DNA of 22,192 nt from a virus, in the IMG/VR virus record IMGVR_UViG_3300030012_000385, positions 1 through 22,192 of that record. One strand, written 5' to 3'. The notes under the pieces were generated by a model that ran no database searches, had not been told where the DNA came from, and saw only the letters and a list, made by a program, of their open reading frames with translations. Every line of letters starts with the position of its first letter. Position 1 is the stretch's first letter. The position numbers and the translations under genes were made by a program. This document shows positions 14,198-21,801 of this stretch, piece after piece.

Positions 14198-14869
14198 TGT
14201 CTTTATTTAGCAATTCGTATTTCTTTTTAACATATTCTGCTCTCTTTCTTTGTTTCTCGATGTCGGTCTTTCTTTTCTTTTTCTCCCAATCAAACTTAAC
14301 AAGTTTTTGAGGTGTTAGGTTTTGTCCTTTCTTTGTGTGTGGTTGTAAATTTACACAAGCTAACCATCTTACTCGTTCCCATTCATAACGTTGTTCTAAT
14401 TCAAATCGGTCATTAATACCTTTTTGAGTACATAGAAACTCGTGAAACGTAAGACTCCAAAAGTCTTTTGGTAGTAAACCAAGACCATAAGCAATAGCCT
14501 CTAACTTATCCCAAGTTACTTCTTCTTCTTCTTTGCCACTTTCTTCGTGGCTTTGTCGTTTCCCTCCGTCTCAAATTTTGCAGAGAACTGACTAGTAAAT
14601 ATCTCTAACACTTTATTCAAAGCCTCGAAATCCTCGTCTAACATATCTGCGACATCATCAACATTCAAAGAACATTCTTGACCACTTACACGTGATCCGT
14701 CTTTTATTCCGTTTAGAATTAGATAACAAGCATCATCTAAACTTATCCCTTCTCCTAGCTTTTCTAAGTCAGCCAAACTTCTATTAGTATCTTTACAGAA
14801 TAACCTCAACGAGTTCATTCCAAATCTTACTGGGTAATCTTTTCCGTTTATTATAACTACTTCATACAT
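14178..14869 (-). CDS. Frameshifted tail assembly chaperone (gpG-T type fusion)
   Basis: A -1 frameshift at G GGA AAC (14564-14558) joins the first 104 codons of the 117-residue chaperone to 126 codons of the next frame, ending with TAG at 14178, about 230 residues in all. The -1 frame has no stop between the slip site and 14180. Its product continues RQSHEESGKEEEEVTWDKL, then EAIAYGLGLLPKDFWSLT, EQRYEWERVRWLA and a basic end EYVKKKYELLNKDNGTEKS. That W-D-x-L...L-P-x-x-F-W-x-L-T pattern is typical of the T-like part of phage tail chaperones. The long form would recruit tail tube subunits to the tape measure. The 323-base stretch after the short form thus is coding. Confidence 0.85.
14516..14869 (-). 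CDS. Tail assembly chaperone, short form (gpG type)
   Basis: A 117-residue acidic protein with a Lys-rich end (KKVAKKKKK). It begins MYEVVIINGKDYPVRFGMNSL, followed by RLFCKDTNRSLADLEKLG and a helical C-terminal half with VADMLDEDFEALNKVLEIF, the usual pattern of GTA gp11/TAC-type tail chaperones that bind the tape measure before tube assembly. It lies between the major tail and tape measure genes, as expected. Reading in frame stops at 14516; a fraction of ribosomes should shift at 14558-14564 to make the long form. Confidence 0.85.
   Translation of the reverse strand: MYEVVIINGKDYPVRFGMNSLRLFCKDTNRSLADLEKLGEGISLDDACYLILNGIKDGSRVSGQECSLNVDDVADMLDEDFEALNKVLEIFTSQFSAKFETEGNDKATKKVAKKKKK
14558..14564 (-). 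promoter_or_regulatory. Ribosomal -1 slippery site GGGAAAC
   Basis: On the minus strand the heptamer is read G GGA AAC in the zero frame, a perfect X XXY YYZ slip site like lambda's G GGA AAG in gene G. It lies 42 bases before the zero-frame stop, in the expected gene pair. The -1 frame stays open from here for 126 codons. No strong stimulatory hairpin downstream is obvious. Confidence 0.85.
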
Positions 14870-14892
14870 ATCTTGTTGGTTTTATATTGCTA

Positions 14893-14924
14893 GTTGGGAG
14901 ACGTGCCGTAGCACAATCCCCAAC
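14893..14924 (-). promoter_or_regulatory. GC-rich hairpin between tail tube and chaperone genes
   Basis: The 69-base gap after the major tail gene holds a symmetric hairpin: outer stem GTTGGG/CCCAAC (14893-14898 with 14919-14924), a 4x4 internal loop, inner stem GTGC/GCAC (14903-14906 with 14911-14914) and a tetraloop. No T-run follows on the minus strand, so it is not a classic terminator. It may protect the major tail mRNA 3' end, be a processing site or lower downstream expression. It stands out from the AT-rich surroundings. Confidence 0.6.
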
Positions 14925-14938
14925 CAACAAAGAAATTA

Positions 14939-15370
14939 TTAAATTGAGTTCTGAGTCAACGTTCCGCTGCCCTCTATCGAAACCGAGTACGTGGGGGCAT
15001 CTTCCATTCCTCCAGAAATCTCTAGAGAAGTAATAAAACCAGAGCCGCTATAGGTATAGTCACCAGATGCTGGAGAAGCTAAACCAAACACAAATGTAAC
15101 TGCTGTTCTGTTCATCGCTTGAGTAAATAACTCATCTGGTTCTGTGTCAGCAGCAACACCAGCAAAGTCCATAAGACCATCAGCCGAAAGACTGAAAGAC
15201 TTTTGTCCACCTATTAAATCTCTAAATCCCGAACTATCTTTAGTCGAGATGTCTATCGTATCAACGTTAATTGATAACGATACAGTTTGTGAATGCATTA
15301 GTTTAGCATTCGAACCACCATCACTAGGGCTTACCGTAAGCACTAGATCGGTTCCATTGAAAATTGCCAT
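14939..15370 (-). CDS. Major tail protein (tail tube)
   Basis: A 143-residue protein of the TP901-1-like major tail type. It starts MAIFNGTDLVLTVSPSDGG, is all-beta with VSLSINVDTIDISTKDSSGF followed by RDLIGGQKSFSLSADGLMDF, and ends with TSLEISGGMEDAPTYSVSIE and the tail GTLTQNSI. The D-I-S-T-K motif followed by an aromatic and a G-x-K-S-x-S-L-S strand is characteristic of tube proteins that stack in hexameric rings around the tape measure. It sits just before the chaperone pair, the standard position, and its downstream hairpin fits a highly expressed gene. Confidence 0.87.
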   Translation of the reverse strand: MAIFNGTDLVLTVSPSDGGSNAKLMHSQTVSLSINVDTIDISTKDSSGFRDLIGGQKSFSLSADGLMDFAGVAADTEPDELFTQAMNRTAVTFVFGLASPASGDYTYSGSGFITSLEISGGMEDAPTYSVSIEGSGTLTQNSI

Positions 15371-15394
15371 AATCTTTTAATTTTAAATTTATAA

Positions 15395-15571
15395 TTAGCT
15401 AATATCTAAATTCTTAGAAGTTTCCTTCTTTTTAGATTTTTTCTTTGTTGTGTCAATTGCATTGTTATGTCTAAGATAATTAAATACGACTCTAACTACT
15501 TCGTAAGATTCGCCTTCTTTGTATTCTACTCCTCGACATTCAATATCTTTTTTTATCTTTACTTTATACAT
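15395..15571 (-). CDS. 58-residue tail-region protein
   Basis: A small gene filling the 203-base gap between the DUF3168-like and major tail genes. ATG at 15571, TAA at 15395. The product begins MYKVKIKKDIECRGVEYKEG, continues ESYEVVRVVFNYLRHNNAI and ends with a Lys-rich tail (TTKKKSKKKETSKN). The first 40 residues look like the small beta-domain proteins often encoded near phage head-tail genes, in which a short strand, a G-x-x-Y-x-x-G turn and a helix recur. The role is unknown. It starts 2 bases after the upstream stop. Confidence 0.65.
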   Translation of the reverse strand: MYKVKIKKDIECRGVEYKEGESYEVVRVVFNYLRHNNAIDTTKKKSKKKETSKNLDIS

Positions 15572-15573
15572 AT

Positions 15574-15993
15574 CTATCTATTTATGTTAAATCTATAATC
15601 TTGTGCAACGCCATAAAAACCTTGCTCACCAGCAGAATCGTCAAATAAGTCATTTTGATTTTCAAAGAATATCTTATCTACTACAACGCCTCTGAACGTT
15701 CCACTTGTATAGTCTAAAGCTGTTCTAACTTTTCCAGCTAAATCAATCATATTACCATACTTAATATCATAAATGCTTATTTGTACGGTTACATAGTCAT
15801 AAGTACTAACGCCATTCTTAGTATTGTTTGGTTCGTCAGATACTATTTGGTAAGTAATATATGGTAGTAATACATTAGTCGGAAAGTCATAGCGGCTAGG
15901 GAATATTCTAGGATTTGTACCACTCTCAGAAACTAAAGTTATGACATCAGAATCACTCCTTAATATATCAAATACTGCTTTACCTACTTCCAT
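15574..15993 (-). CDS. Tail completion protein, DUF3168-like
   Basis: A 139-residue protein of the DUF3168 pattern: an N-terminal helix EVGKAVFDILRSD, then a segment ending in RIFPSRYDF, LLPYITYQIVSDEP with a core beta strand, DYVTVQISIYDIKYGNMIDL, then LAGKVRTALDYTSG and a final YGVAQDYRFNI strand. These proteins form the tail terminator or completion ring at the head-proximal tail end. The start overlaps the gp10-like gene stop by one base (TAATG). Position between the gp10-like and major tail genes is as expected. Confidence 0.8.
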   Translation of the reverse strand: MEVGKAVFDILRSDSDVITLVSESGTNPRIFPSRYDFPTNVLLPYITYQIVSDEPNNTKNGVSTYDYVTVQISIYDIKYGNMIDLAGKVRTALDYTSGTFRGVVVDKIFFENQNDLFDDSAGEQGFYGVAQDYRFNINR

Positions 15994-16472
15994 TATTTCA
16001 TTGTTTTAGCAAATCGTTTTTCAATAATAGTTTTCAGTTTAGTGATAACATTATCCATCACTTGCTGACCTTTTGCTCTTGCAGTCTTATCAAGCATTCT
16101 TAAAGCTGGAGCGTTATAATATCCATACTCGTGGAAGAAAAAGTAAAATCCAGTCTTATCTCTTGCTGAAAATTTACCAGTTACTCTTGGTCCAATGAAT
16201 ACACTTGGCTTTAATCCACCTTTAGTCTTACCATTAATTATACCTATTGACTTAACAAGTTGTCCAGTCTTTTTTTCTGTTGCACCTGGTCTAGTTGGTT
16301 TTATGTCGGTCTTTATATTAGTTCTAAGCTCACTTCTCAAAGGTGTAGCAGACTTTCTCAAAGCACTTCTAAGAGTAGTTCTTAGCTTAGTGTCTGAACT
16401 AGGAAATAACCTATCTAAATCTTTTATAATTTGTTTAAGTTCTTTTTCGTCTATTTTAGCTGTTATCTTCAT
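15993..16472 (-). CDS. HK97 gp10-like head-tail joining protein
   Basis: A 159-residue basic protein of the HK97 gp10 type. The N-terminus has MKITAKIDEKELKQIIKDLDR, the centre ALRKSATPLRSELRTNI and TRPGATEKKTGQLVKSIGI, and the C-terminal half GKFSARDKTGFYFFFHEYGY followed by PALRMLDKTARAKGQQVM. The F-H-E-Y-G followed by P-A-x-x-M and a long helix is the family hallmark. It acts at the head-tail junction or tail completion stage. Both ends overlap neighbours by one base. Confidence 0.85.
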   Translation of the reverse strand: MKITAKIDEKELKQIIKDLDRLFPSSDTKLRTTLRSALRKSATPLRSELRTNIKTDIKPTRPGATEKKTGQLVKSIGIINGKTKGGLKPSVFIGPRVTGKFSARDKTGFYFFFHEYGYYNAPALRMLDKTARAKGQQVMDNVITKLKTIIEKRFAKTMK

Positions 16473-16810
16473 TATACCGTTAAATCTTGAGCATCAGTTT
16501 CCACCAATGTAAGTATTAATTTATCTTTTCTTCCAACCTCTTTGATACTTTTGATTGAATAAACCGTTGTCCCAAAAGTTATGGCATATTGTGGACTTAC
16601 TCCAATGTCTGTTCTAAATCTTACAAGACATTCTATCATTTGTTTGTTGATTAATGCATCAGCATCATACTTAGTATCGCCACTTTTAAAATCAAAGTTT
16701 CCAAAGATAGTTACAAAACTACTTGTAGCAACTTCTCTTTCGCCATAAACGTTATTGGTAAAAGTTCTTTTGTATAGTTTTAATTTTCTATCTAGTTTGC
16801 CGATTATCAT
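16472..16810 (-). CDS. Head-tail adaptor (SPP1 gp16-like)
   Basis: A 112-residue, all-beta protein: MIIGKLDRKLKLYKRTFTNN, then VYGEREVATSSFVTIFGNFD, a strand with IECLVRFRTDIGVS and a final IKSIKEVGRKDKLILTLVE. It fits the phage head-tail joining (adaptor, stopper) family that closes the portal after packaging. It overlaps the connector gene by 4 bases (ATGA) and shares one base with the gp10-like gene, so these four head-completion genes are translationally linked. Confidence 0.78.
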   Translation of the reverse strand: MIIGKLDRKLKLYKRTFTNNVYGEREVATSSFVTIFGNFDFKSGDTKYDADALINKQMIECLVRFRTDIGVSPQYAITFGTTVYSIKSIKEVGRKDKLILTLVETDAQDLTV

Positions 16811-17436
16811 AGTTCTAGCAATCTATAAGGAGTTAGTAAGTGTTCTACCATCAATGGAAGTTCATTTACTTGAGTTCCCATTACAACGTCTTGTCGATTC
16901 TCATAGTATCGACCAACGATAATATAAACAGCTTGTACTATTGGAGCTGGAACATCACTAGTAGCACCACCAACGACAAACTCAACTTCAACAGCATTAG
17001 GTCTTTCAAAAGTATCTGGAAAGTCTCCGTTTTCTGACTCATATATTCTTCCTGGTCTTATCTTTGTATCTACATCGAAATTAGATGCTCCTAAAGTTTG
17101 TTGCACATTGCTGGTATCATAATACTTGATATGAGTTACACTAGCAACCTCACCTACTTGTAAGTCAATGTAAGGAGGAAACTCATCGTAAAAAATATTG
17201 AATGTTTGAGTGACTAACCTTCTTCTTGTGAATTCTTCAACTACACTTGTTGCAACATTAATTAAAGACGTGATATAACTATCATCATCGTCATAATCTG
17301 AGTCTATTCTTAAAAATGTCTTTGCCTCAGCTAATGATATGACGGTTGATGATGGACCAGTTTTTAAAACTAACTTACCATAAGGCACAAAGTCAGTACC
17401 TCTTAATGTATTGAAGTTGTAGTTGTAGTATTCCAT
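16807..17436 (-). CDS. Head-tail connector (gp6-like)
   Basis: A 209-residue protein of the phage gp6-like connector type that binds below the portal. Residues about 30-70 have VISLAEAKTFLRIDSDYDDD followed by DSYITSLINVATSVVEEFTR and RRLVTQTF, the family signature. A beta region follows, and the C-terminal half has the helix PIVQAVYIIVGRYYENRQDV and a final LMVEHLLTPYRLLEL. The start codon lies three bases beyond the T-run of the terminator that follows the capsid gene, so its expression depends on read-through or a new start. Confidence 0.83.
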   Translation of the reverse strand: MEYYNYNFNTLRGTDFVPYGKLVLKTGPSSTVISLAEAKTFLRIDSDYDDDDSYITSLINVATSVVEEFTRRRLVTQTFNIFYDEFPPYIDLQVGEVASVTHIKYYDTSNVQQTLGASNFDVDTKIRPGRIYESENGDFPDTFERPNAVEVEFVVGGATSDVPAPIVQAVYIIVGRYYENRQDVVMGTQVNELPLMVEHLLTPYRLLEL

Positions 17437-17438
17437 TT

Positions 17439-17478
17439 AAAAAAAATTAATGGAGGGGCTATAAAACCCCTCCGTTAA
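17439..17478 (-). terminator. Terminator-like hairpin after the major capsid gene
   Basis: Minus strand: the perfect 7-bp stem GGAGGGG/CCCCTCC (17473-17467 with 17458-17452) with an 8-base loop, extended after one C-A mismatch by four A-T pairs, and followed by a run of eight T (17446-17439). It lies between the capsid stop (17488) and the connector start (17436). Read-through must be partial because essential genes follow. Confidence 0.87.
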
Positions 17479-17487
17479 AATAATAAA

Positions 17488-18693
17488 TTAAGATTCAGTT
17501 TGTATTTCTACAAATGCAGTTCCATTATCAGTTGCGTTTCCATCAACTAATGAAGTAGCGATTAATCTACCTACACCAGCAGAAGCATTTGTGAATGGGT
17601 CAAAAAGAACATCCAATCCGCCAAATTGAGCAATGTGTACTCTTGAGAAATCACCGAATAAAACATTATCAAAATTACTTGTTTTATTACCTACGTTTGA
17701 AGATACAAAGCTAAAGTAAGAGTTGATAGTTTTATCTCTATTGTCATAGATTGGTGAAACTGAAGCAACTTGAGCTAAACCTTTTATAACAGCTAAAGCA
17801 TCAGAGTTACAAAGGTAAGCGAATCGACCACCCAATAAAGGTACATTATTACCTAAAACTGTTGATTCCATAGCTAAAAGAGCAGCAGCATCAAGAGTAG
17901 CACCACCATCAGCAGCATCAGCAAAGATTGATTGTGGTCCACCATCTGAATTATCAGCAGCACCCAATAAGTTTTTTTCTAATTGAGCAGCAACTGAAGC
18001 AGCCATATTTCTACGGATTGCAGCCTCAACTCCAGCGTTTTGAGTCATTGACTCAGCAGAAATCTCAACGATAGAGATACATTTCTGTGGTGAAAGTGTT
18101 AAACTTGAAGCAGATCCAGCAGCAGAAACAGAACCACCCGTCTCACCTACGAAAGTAGTAGTAATACCACTAATAACTGGGAACTTCATATTTTTAACTC
18201 CTGAGTAAAAGTTTGCACCAGCACTAGCCAAAACTAAGTTAGCTTCTAACTGATCTGTAAAACTCATAGTTTCAACTTCGTTTACATTAGAAGTTGTGAT
18301 TGCTCTTGCTTCTAATACAGAACTAGGTATTGCTATACCTTTATACATTTGACCAGTGTAACGAGCTTCTCTTCTTGCTTCAGAATCCATTTCTTTGACT
18401 AATCCCTCTAGCTTACCAGAATAAGCAGCTTTCATAGCATCTTGGAAAGAATAATCTCTTAATTCTTTTGGAGTGTTTTCTGTTACTTCTTTAACAGCTT
18501 TAGTAGCTTGAAGTTTCTCAAAAGACTCAGCACGTACTGCCATCTTATTTAACTCCTCTACTTTTTCATTTAAAGAATCAAAGCTAACTTGTTCATCAGA
18601 TGTCATATCACGACCTTCAACAGAAGCTACTAAACTTTCCATCTTTTCGATAACCTCAGCTCTTTCTTCTTTATAAAGTTTTGAATTTTTCAT
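17488..18693 (-). CDS. Major capsid protein, HK97 fold
   Basis: A 401-residue HK97-type major capsid protein. Residues 1-70 form a coiled-coil scaffold (delta) domain with YKEERAEVIEKMESLVASVE and SFDSLNEKVEELNKMAVRAE, to be removed by the maturation protease. The mature part begins at roughly residue 105-125. The N-arm/E-loop region has MYKGIAIPSSVLEARAITTS, the spine helix AAIRRNMAASVAAQLEKNLL, the P domain FAYLCNSDALAVIKGLAQVA and the C-terminal strand GLDVLFDPFTNASAGVGRLI. It lies between the protease and the connector and is followed by a strong hairpin. The DNA is less AT-rich than the neighbourhood, fitting high expression. Confidence 0.93.
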   Translation of the reverse strand: MKNSKLYKEERAEVIEKMESLVASVEGRDMTSDEQVSFDSLNEKVEELNKMAVRAESFEKLQATKAVKEVTENTPKELRDYSFQDAMKAAYSGKLEGLVKEMDSEARREARYTGQMYKGIAIPSSVLEARAITTSNVNEVETMSFTDQLEANLVLASAGANFYSGVKNMKFPVISGITTTFVGETGGSVSAAGSASSLTLSPQKCISIVEISAESMTQNAGVEAAIRRNMAASVAAQLEKNLLGAADNSDGGPQSIFADAADGGATLDAAALLAMESTVLGNNVPLLGGRFAYLCNSDALAVIKGLAQVASVSPIYDNRDKTINSYFSFVSSNVGNKTSNFDNVLFGDFSRVHIAQFGGLDVLFDPFTNASAGVGRLIATSLVDGNATDNGTAFVEIQTES

Positions 18694-18710
18694 TTGATTG
18701 AAAATTAATA

Positions 18711-20600
18711 TTAATATTTATTTTTTAAGATTGTCAAGCGCATTTTATGGAGGCTGCGCTGTTTTAAATCTTCTTCATTTTTTTGTGCCTCTATTTTTTC
18801 AGCCTCTAAACTTTCTTCTAGTTTTTTAGCTTGTTCTTTTTCTTGCCACTCTTTCATAGAACGTAATGCGACAGAACTAGATGCAGAATTATATGCCGGG
18901 AACGTCACAACGCTTGTATCGTAGAGACGTGCAACTTTATCGATTGTTCTTATATTCATACCGTCTTTAACTTCCCAACTATCTTCCTCAACAATAAATG
19001 CAAAGCTAGACTGGTTGATAGTTCCATTCTTTAGCAGTTCCATCAAATCTCTAGCTGTTGATGTGTTAGGCATATCAGCCTCATATCTTAATCCTTTTTC
19101 ATCGACCGATAGTCTTAGCGTTCCGTTTGTTGTTCTAGCTAATGGCATACCTTCGTGATTTATTAAGAATCTAACATCGTCTTCTAATCTACCTTCAAAA
19201 GCGTTAGGAGCTATAAACTCTCTAAATCCACCTAAATCATTAGACATAGAGTTAAAGACAGCTCCGTAACCTACAACGGTTGGTTTATCATCATCCATTC
19301 TTAACTCTAAGTCTTGAACATCAAAAGTTCTTACCTCAGCATTAGGATTGTTTCTCATATATAATGGTCTTTTCATTTCATCCTCATCGTGGTCTGGATT
19401 ATGATCACTCATATCCTTATCTTTCAAAGCCTCTTTAGCTTGATCGTGTGTATCGAATGGCATATAATAAGTCTTGCCATCCATTGTATGCTCGTGAGAG
19501 CCACTACCACCTAGTTTTTCAGCCTCAGCCTCAGCTTCCTCTTTGGTGTCGTATAATGGCAGCTCTATACCATCTACTATCATTGAGCCGACCTTTTCAC
19601 GCTTTTCGTCTTTATCGTGATGATAATTGTCTTCCATTTCATCCGTCAGCTTATCGTAGGTGATAATGATTGAGTCTTCTGTTTCCTCAATCTTTTGGAT
19701 GTGTCTTAAATCGTGCTTTTTCATAAATCTATTATTTTCTTCCATTTCTTTTTTTACTGGATGATTGTCAGGTAATAAATCAGTATCGTGTTTACCACCT
19801 TGAAATCTACCTTTTTTGAGAGCAAATAAAAACGAATTAACTCTCGCCATCGCCCACATCTCTGGTCCAGAAACATTAGGTCTGACAGAACTTGGATTAT
19901 TATAGTATGCTCCGACACCTCTTTCAAATACTTTTACAAGTTCAGCGTAAGTAGTACGACCATTCCAAGCTAAATCAAGCTCTTTTATTTCTTCGTTATG
20001 TTTTTTAACTTTGTTCTCTAATCCTTTTTTTACTTTAGCACTAACTTGGTTTTCTTCTTTTTTACCCTCTAGCTTTTTTGTTAGTTCTAAAATTACGTCT
20101 TTCATTCCTTGCTCTCCTAGTGTTCCAATTGTTCCCCACTTGATCTGTGCAACAACACCACCTACATTTGAAAGGTTTGGTTCTGTATCGCCTTTGAATT
20201 GTTTACCATCTTCAAAGTGTCTTTTTATCCAAGACTCTCTCTCTTTTATCCATTCTCTGATAGCCTCAGTATCTTGACCATCTCTAGCTCTACCCCATAA
20301 CATAAAAGCCTCATTACCTCTTATATTACCTCCAGCCTTCCAAATCTCTGGTGTTTGTTCTTTTATATTTTTAGCAAAGTCATAATCAAATTGTGGTTCT
20401 TCACTATTTCTAAGACTTATCTTTTTATCATCTCCTTTGTTAGGAAAGTTTGTTTGTCTTTCCTCATCATCTTCTAATTGAGCATAACAAACTGCAAGTC
20501 TTTGTTTGTTATCGTCATACTCTTTCATAAACTCATCGGACATACATCTCTCGATGAATTCCTCGTTTGTTTCGTTTTCTTCTTTACTCGGTATCGGCAT
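18711..20600 (-). CDS. Composite prohead protease with N-terminal phage domains
   Basis: A 629-residue protein, about three times the length of a simple HK97 prohead protease. The protease is the C-terminal part, about 418-580: VVGYGAVFNSMSNDLGGFRE, then FIAPNAFEG, LINH482EG and NQS531SFAFIV (catalytic His and Ser candidates), and DTSVVTFPAYN. Upstream lie residues 10-40 (EEFIERCM...NKQRLAVCY, a motif common at the start of Bacteroidota phage proteins), 70-170 (EIWKAGGNIRGNEAFMLWGR to VAQIKWGTIGTLGEQGM), 210-275 (VFERGVGAYYNNP, WAMARVNSFLFALKKGRFQG) and 350-390 (KLGGSGSHEHTMDGKTYYMP). It matures the capsid by removing the scaffold domain. It overlaps the portal by 17 bases. Confidence 0.83.
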   Translation of the reverse strand: MPIPSKEENETNEEFIERCMSDEFMKEYDDNKQRLAVCYAQLEDDEERQTNFPNKGDDKKISLRNSEEPQFDYDFAKNIKEQTPEIWKAGGNIRGNEAFMLWGRARDGQDTEAIREWIKERESWIKRHFEDGKQFKGDTEPNLSNVGGVVAQIKWGTIGTLGEQGMKDVILELTKKLEGKKEENQVSAKVKKGLENKVKKHNEEIKELDLAWNGRTTYAELVKVFERGVGAYYNNPSSVRPNVSGPEMWAMARVNSFLFALKKGRFQGGKHDTDLLPDNHPVKKEMEENNRFMKKHDLRHIQKIEETEDSIIITYDKLTDEMEDNYHHDKDEKREKVGSMIVDGIELPLYDTKEEAEAEAEKLGGSGSHEHTMDGKTYYMPFDTHDQAKEALKDKDMSDHNPDHDEDEMKRPLYMRNNPNAEVRTFDVQDLELRMDDDKPTVVGYGAVFNSMSNDLGGFREFIAPNAFEGRLEDDVRFLINHEGMPLARTTNGTLRLSVDEKGLRYEADMPNTSTARDLMELLKNGTINQSSFAFIVEEDSWEVKDGMNIRTIDKVARLYDTSVVTFPAYNSASSSVALRSMKEWQEKEQAKKLEESLEAEKIEAQKNEEDLKQRSLHKMRLTILKNKY

Positions 20601-21783
20601 TATCTTCTTCTTCTACGTCTCCTACTGGAGCAAAGTTTAACGGCATAAATAATTGATCACCTTCTGGACCTACTCTGTTCAAGTCTTCCATTCGTCTTAT
20701 TTCATTGATAGACAAAGCACCGATACTAGCCATCTCTCTATAATAACTTGCACGAGATGAGCTATCTCCTCTAAGTAAAGCCTTAGCATCTAGCTTTACA
20801 GTAAACAAACCAAACTCTCTATCTCTAAACAACTTTCTGTTTAGCTCTTGCTCGACCATTACCATATAAGGCATAAGTGTAAATCTAACGAAGTCAATAC
20901 TCAAAGCCTCAATAGATGAGTAGTTAGCAGCTTTCTCTAAGTGACCAATCAACGACAATGGCACTTTGAATATTCTTGCCACTTCCTCTATTTGGAATCT
21001 ACGAGTTTCTAAAAGTTGATACTTATTTGCATCAATGTTAGTTTGTTCAAACGTCATACCCTCCTCAAGGATAGCAGTCTTACCAGATACAAACGATCCA
21101 GAGTAGTTTTGATTCCAAGAGTTCTTCAATCTTTCAACAGCTTCTTTACTAAGTTTACCAGGATGTTTAATAACTCCACCTACTTGAGCAGAGTTTCCGA
21201 GATAACTATTTGCAGTATCATTAGCAGCAATAGAAGTTGCTATTGTTGTATTTTGTGCTTTCAATACGCTTACACCCTCATAACCATTGAATGATAAGTT
21301 GAAAAAATGTAGCATATCCTCTTTCATTACTCCGATTTCATAGTCTTTAATGTCGTAGAATATTTGACCATCGTGCTTTATTACTTTAACATCTTTTGGA
21401 TTGATAGGAATAAGTGAGATTGGTCTAGCACTACTATCTCTCTCAATGTAAAAATACGCATTCCCCTCTAGCAATAAGTTGGTCATTAGAGTGTCTAGGA
21501 ATGTGTATGGTGTCATATACTCGTTTGGATTACGAGCTAATAGTCGGTAGATTGGATGGCTGACGTCAGTAATCTTGTCGTCATCCTCCTCGACTCTGTA
21601 AACTTTTATAGGTAGACTTGCTATTGATTCGCTGATAACTCTAACACAAGCAAAGACTGCACTAAATGTTAAAGATGTATCTCTGTTAACTTGTGTTTTG
21701 TTGGCTGCACCATAACCACCAAACACAGCTCTTAAAAAATTATCTCCACGCTTTTCTGAACGTAGGAAGTCAAATAGTCCCAT
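20584..21783 (-). CDS. Portal protein, HK97 family
   Basis: A 399-residue HK97-family portal. N-terminal MGLFDFLRSEKRG leads to SLTFSAVFACVRVISESIAS and LPIKVYRV, the opening signature of the family. Then come HPIYRLLARNPNEYMTPYTF, LLEGNAYFYIERD, and in the C-terminal half LETRRFQIEEVARIFKVPLS followed by LIGHLEKAANYSSIEALSID and the helix MVMVEQELNRKLF. Twelve copies form the DNA gate at the capsid vertex, receiving the terminase and later the connector. A Bacteroidota-type promoter lies just upstream, and the gene overlaps the protease gene by 17 bases. Confidence 0.93.
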   Translation of the reverse strand: MGLFDFLRSEKRGDNFLRAVFGGYGAANKTQVNRDTSLTFSAVFACVRVISESIASLPIKVYRVEEDDDKITDVSHPIYRLLARNPNEYMTPYTFLDTLMTNLLLEGNAYFYIERDSSARPISLIPINPKDVKVIKHDGQIFYDIKDYEIGVMKEDMLHFFNLSFNGYEGVSVLKAQNTTIATSIAANDTANSYLGNSAQVGGVIKHPGKLSKEAVERLKNSWNQNYSGSFVSGKTAILEEGMTFEQTNIDANKYQLLETRRFQIEEVARIFKVPLSLIGHLEKAANYSSIEALSIDFVRFTLMPYMVMVEQELNRKLFRDREFGLFTVKLDAKALLRGDSSSRASYYREMASIGALSINEIRRMEDLNRVGPEGDQLFMPLNFAPVGDVEEEDNADTE

Positions 21784-21801
21784 AAAATTGTAATTACTTT
21801 A

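Noticed and set aside
14516-14518. Frameshift at the run of AAG codons just before the chaperone stop
   Set aside because: No X XXY YYZ heptamer in phase occurs there, while G GGA AAC upstream is a perfect in-phase site.
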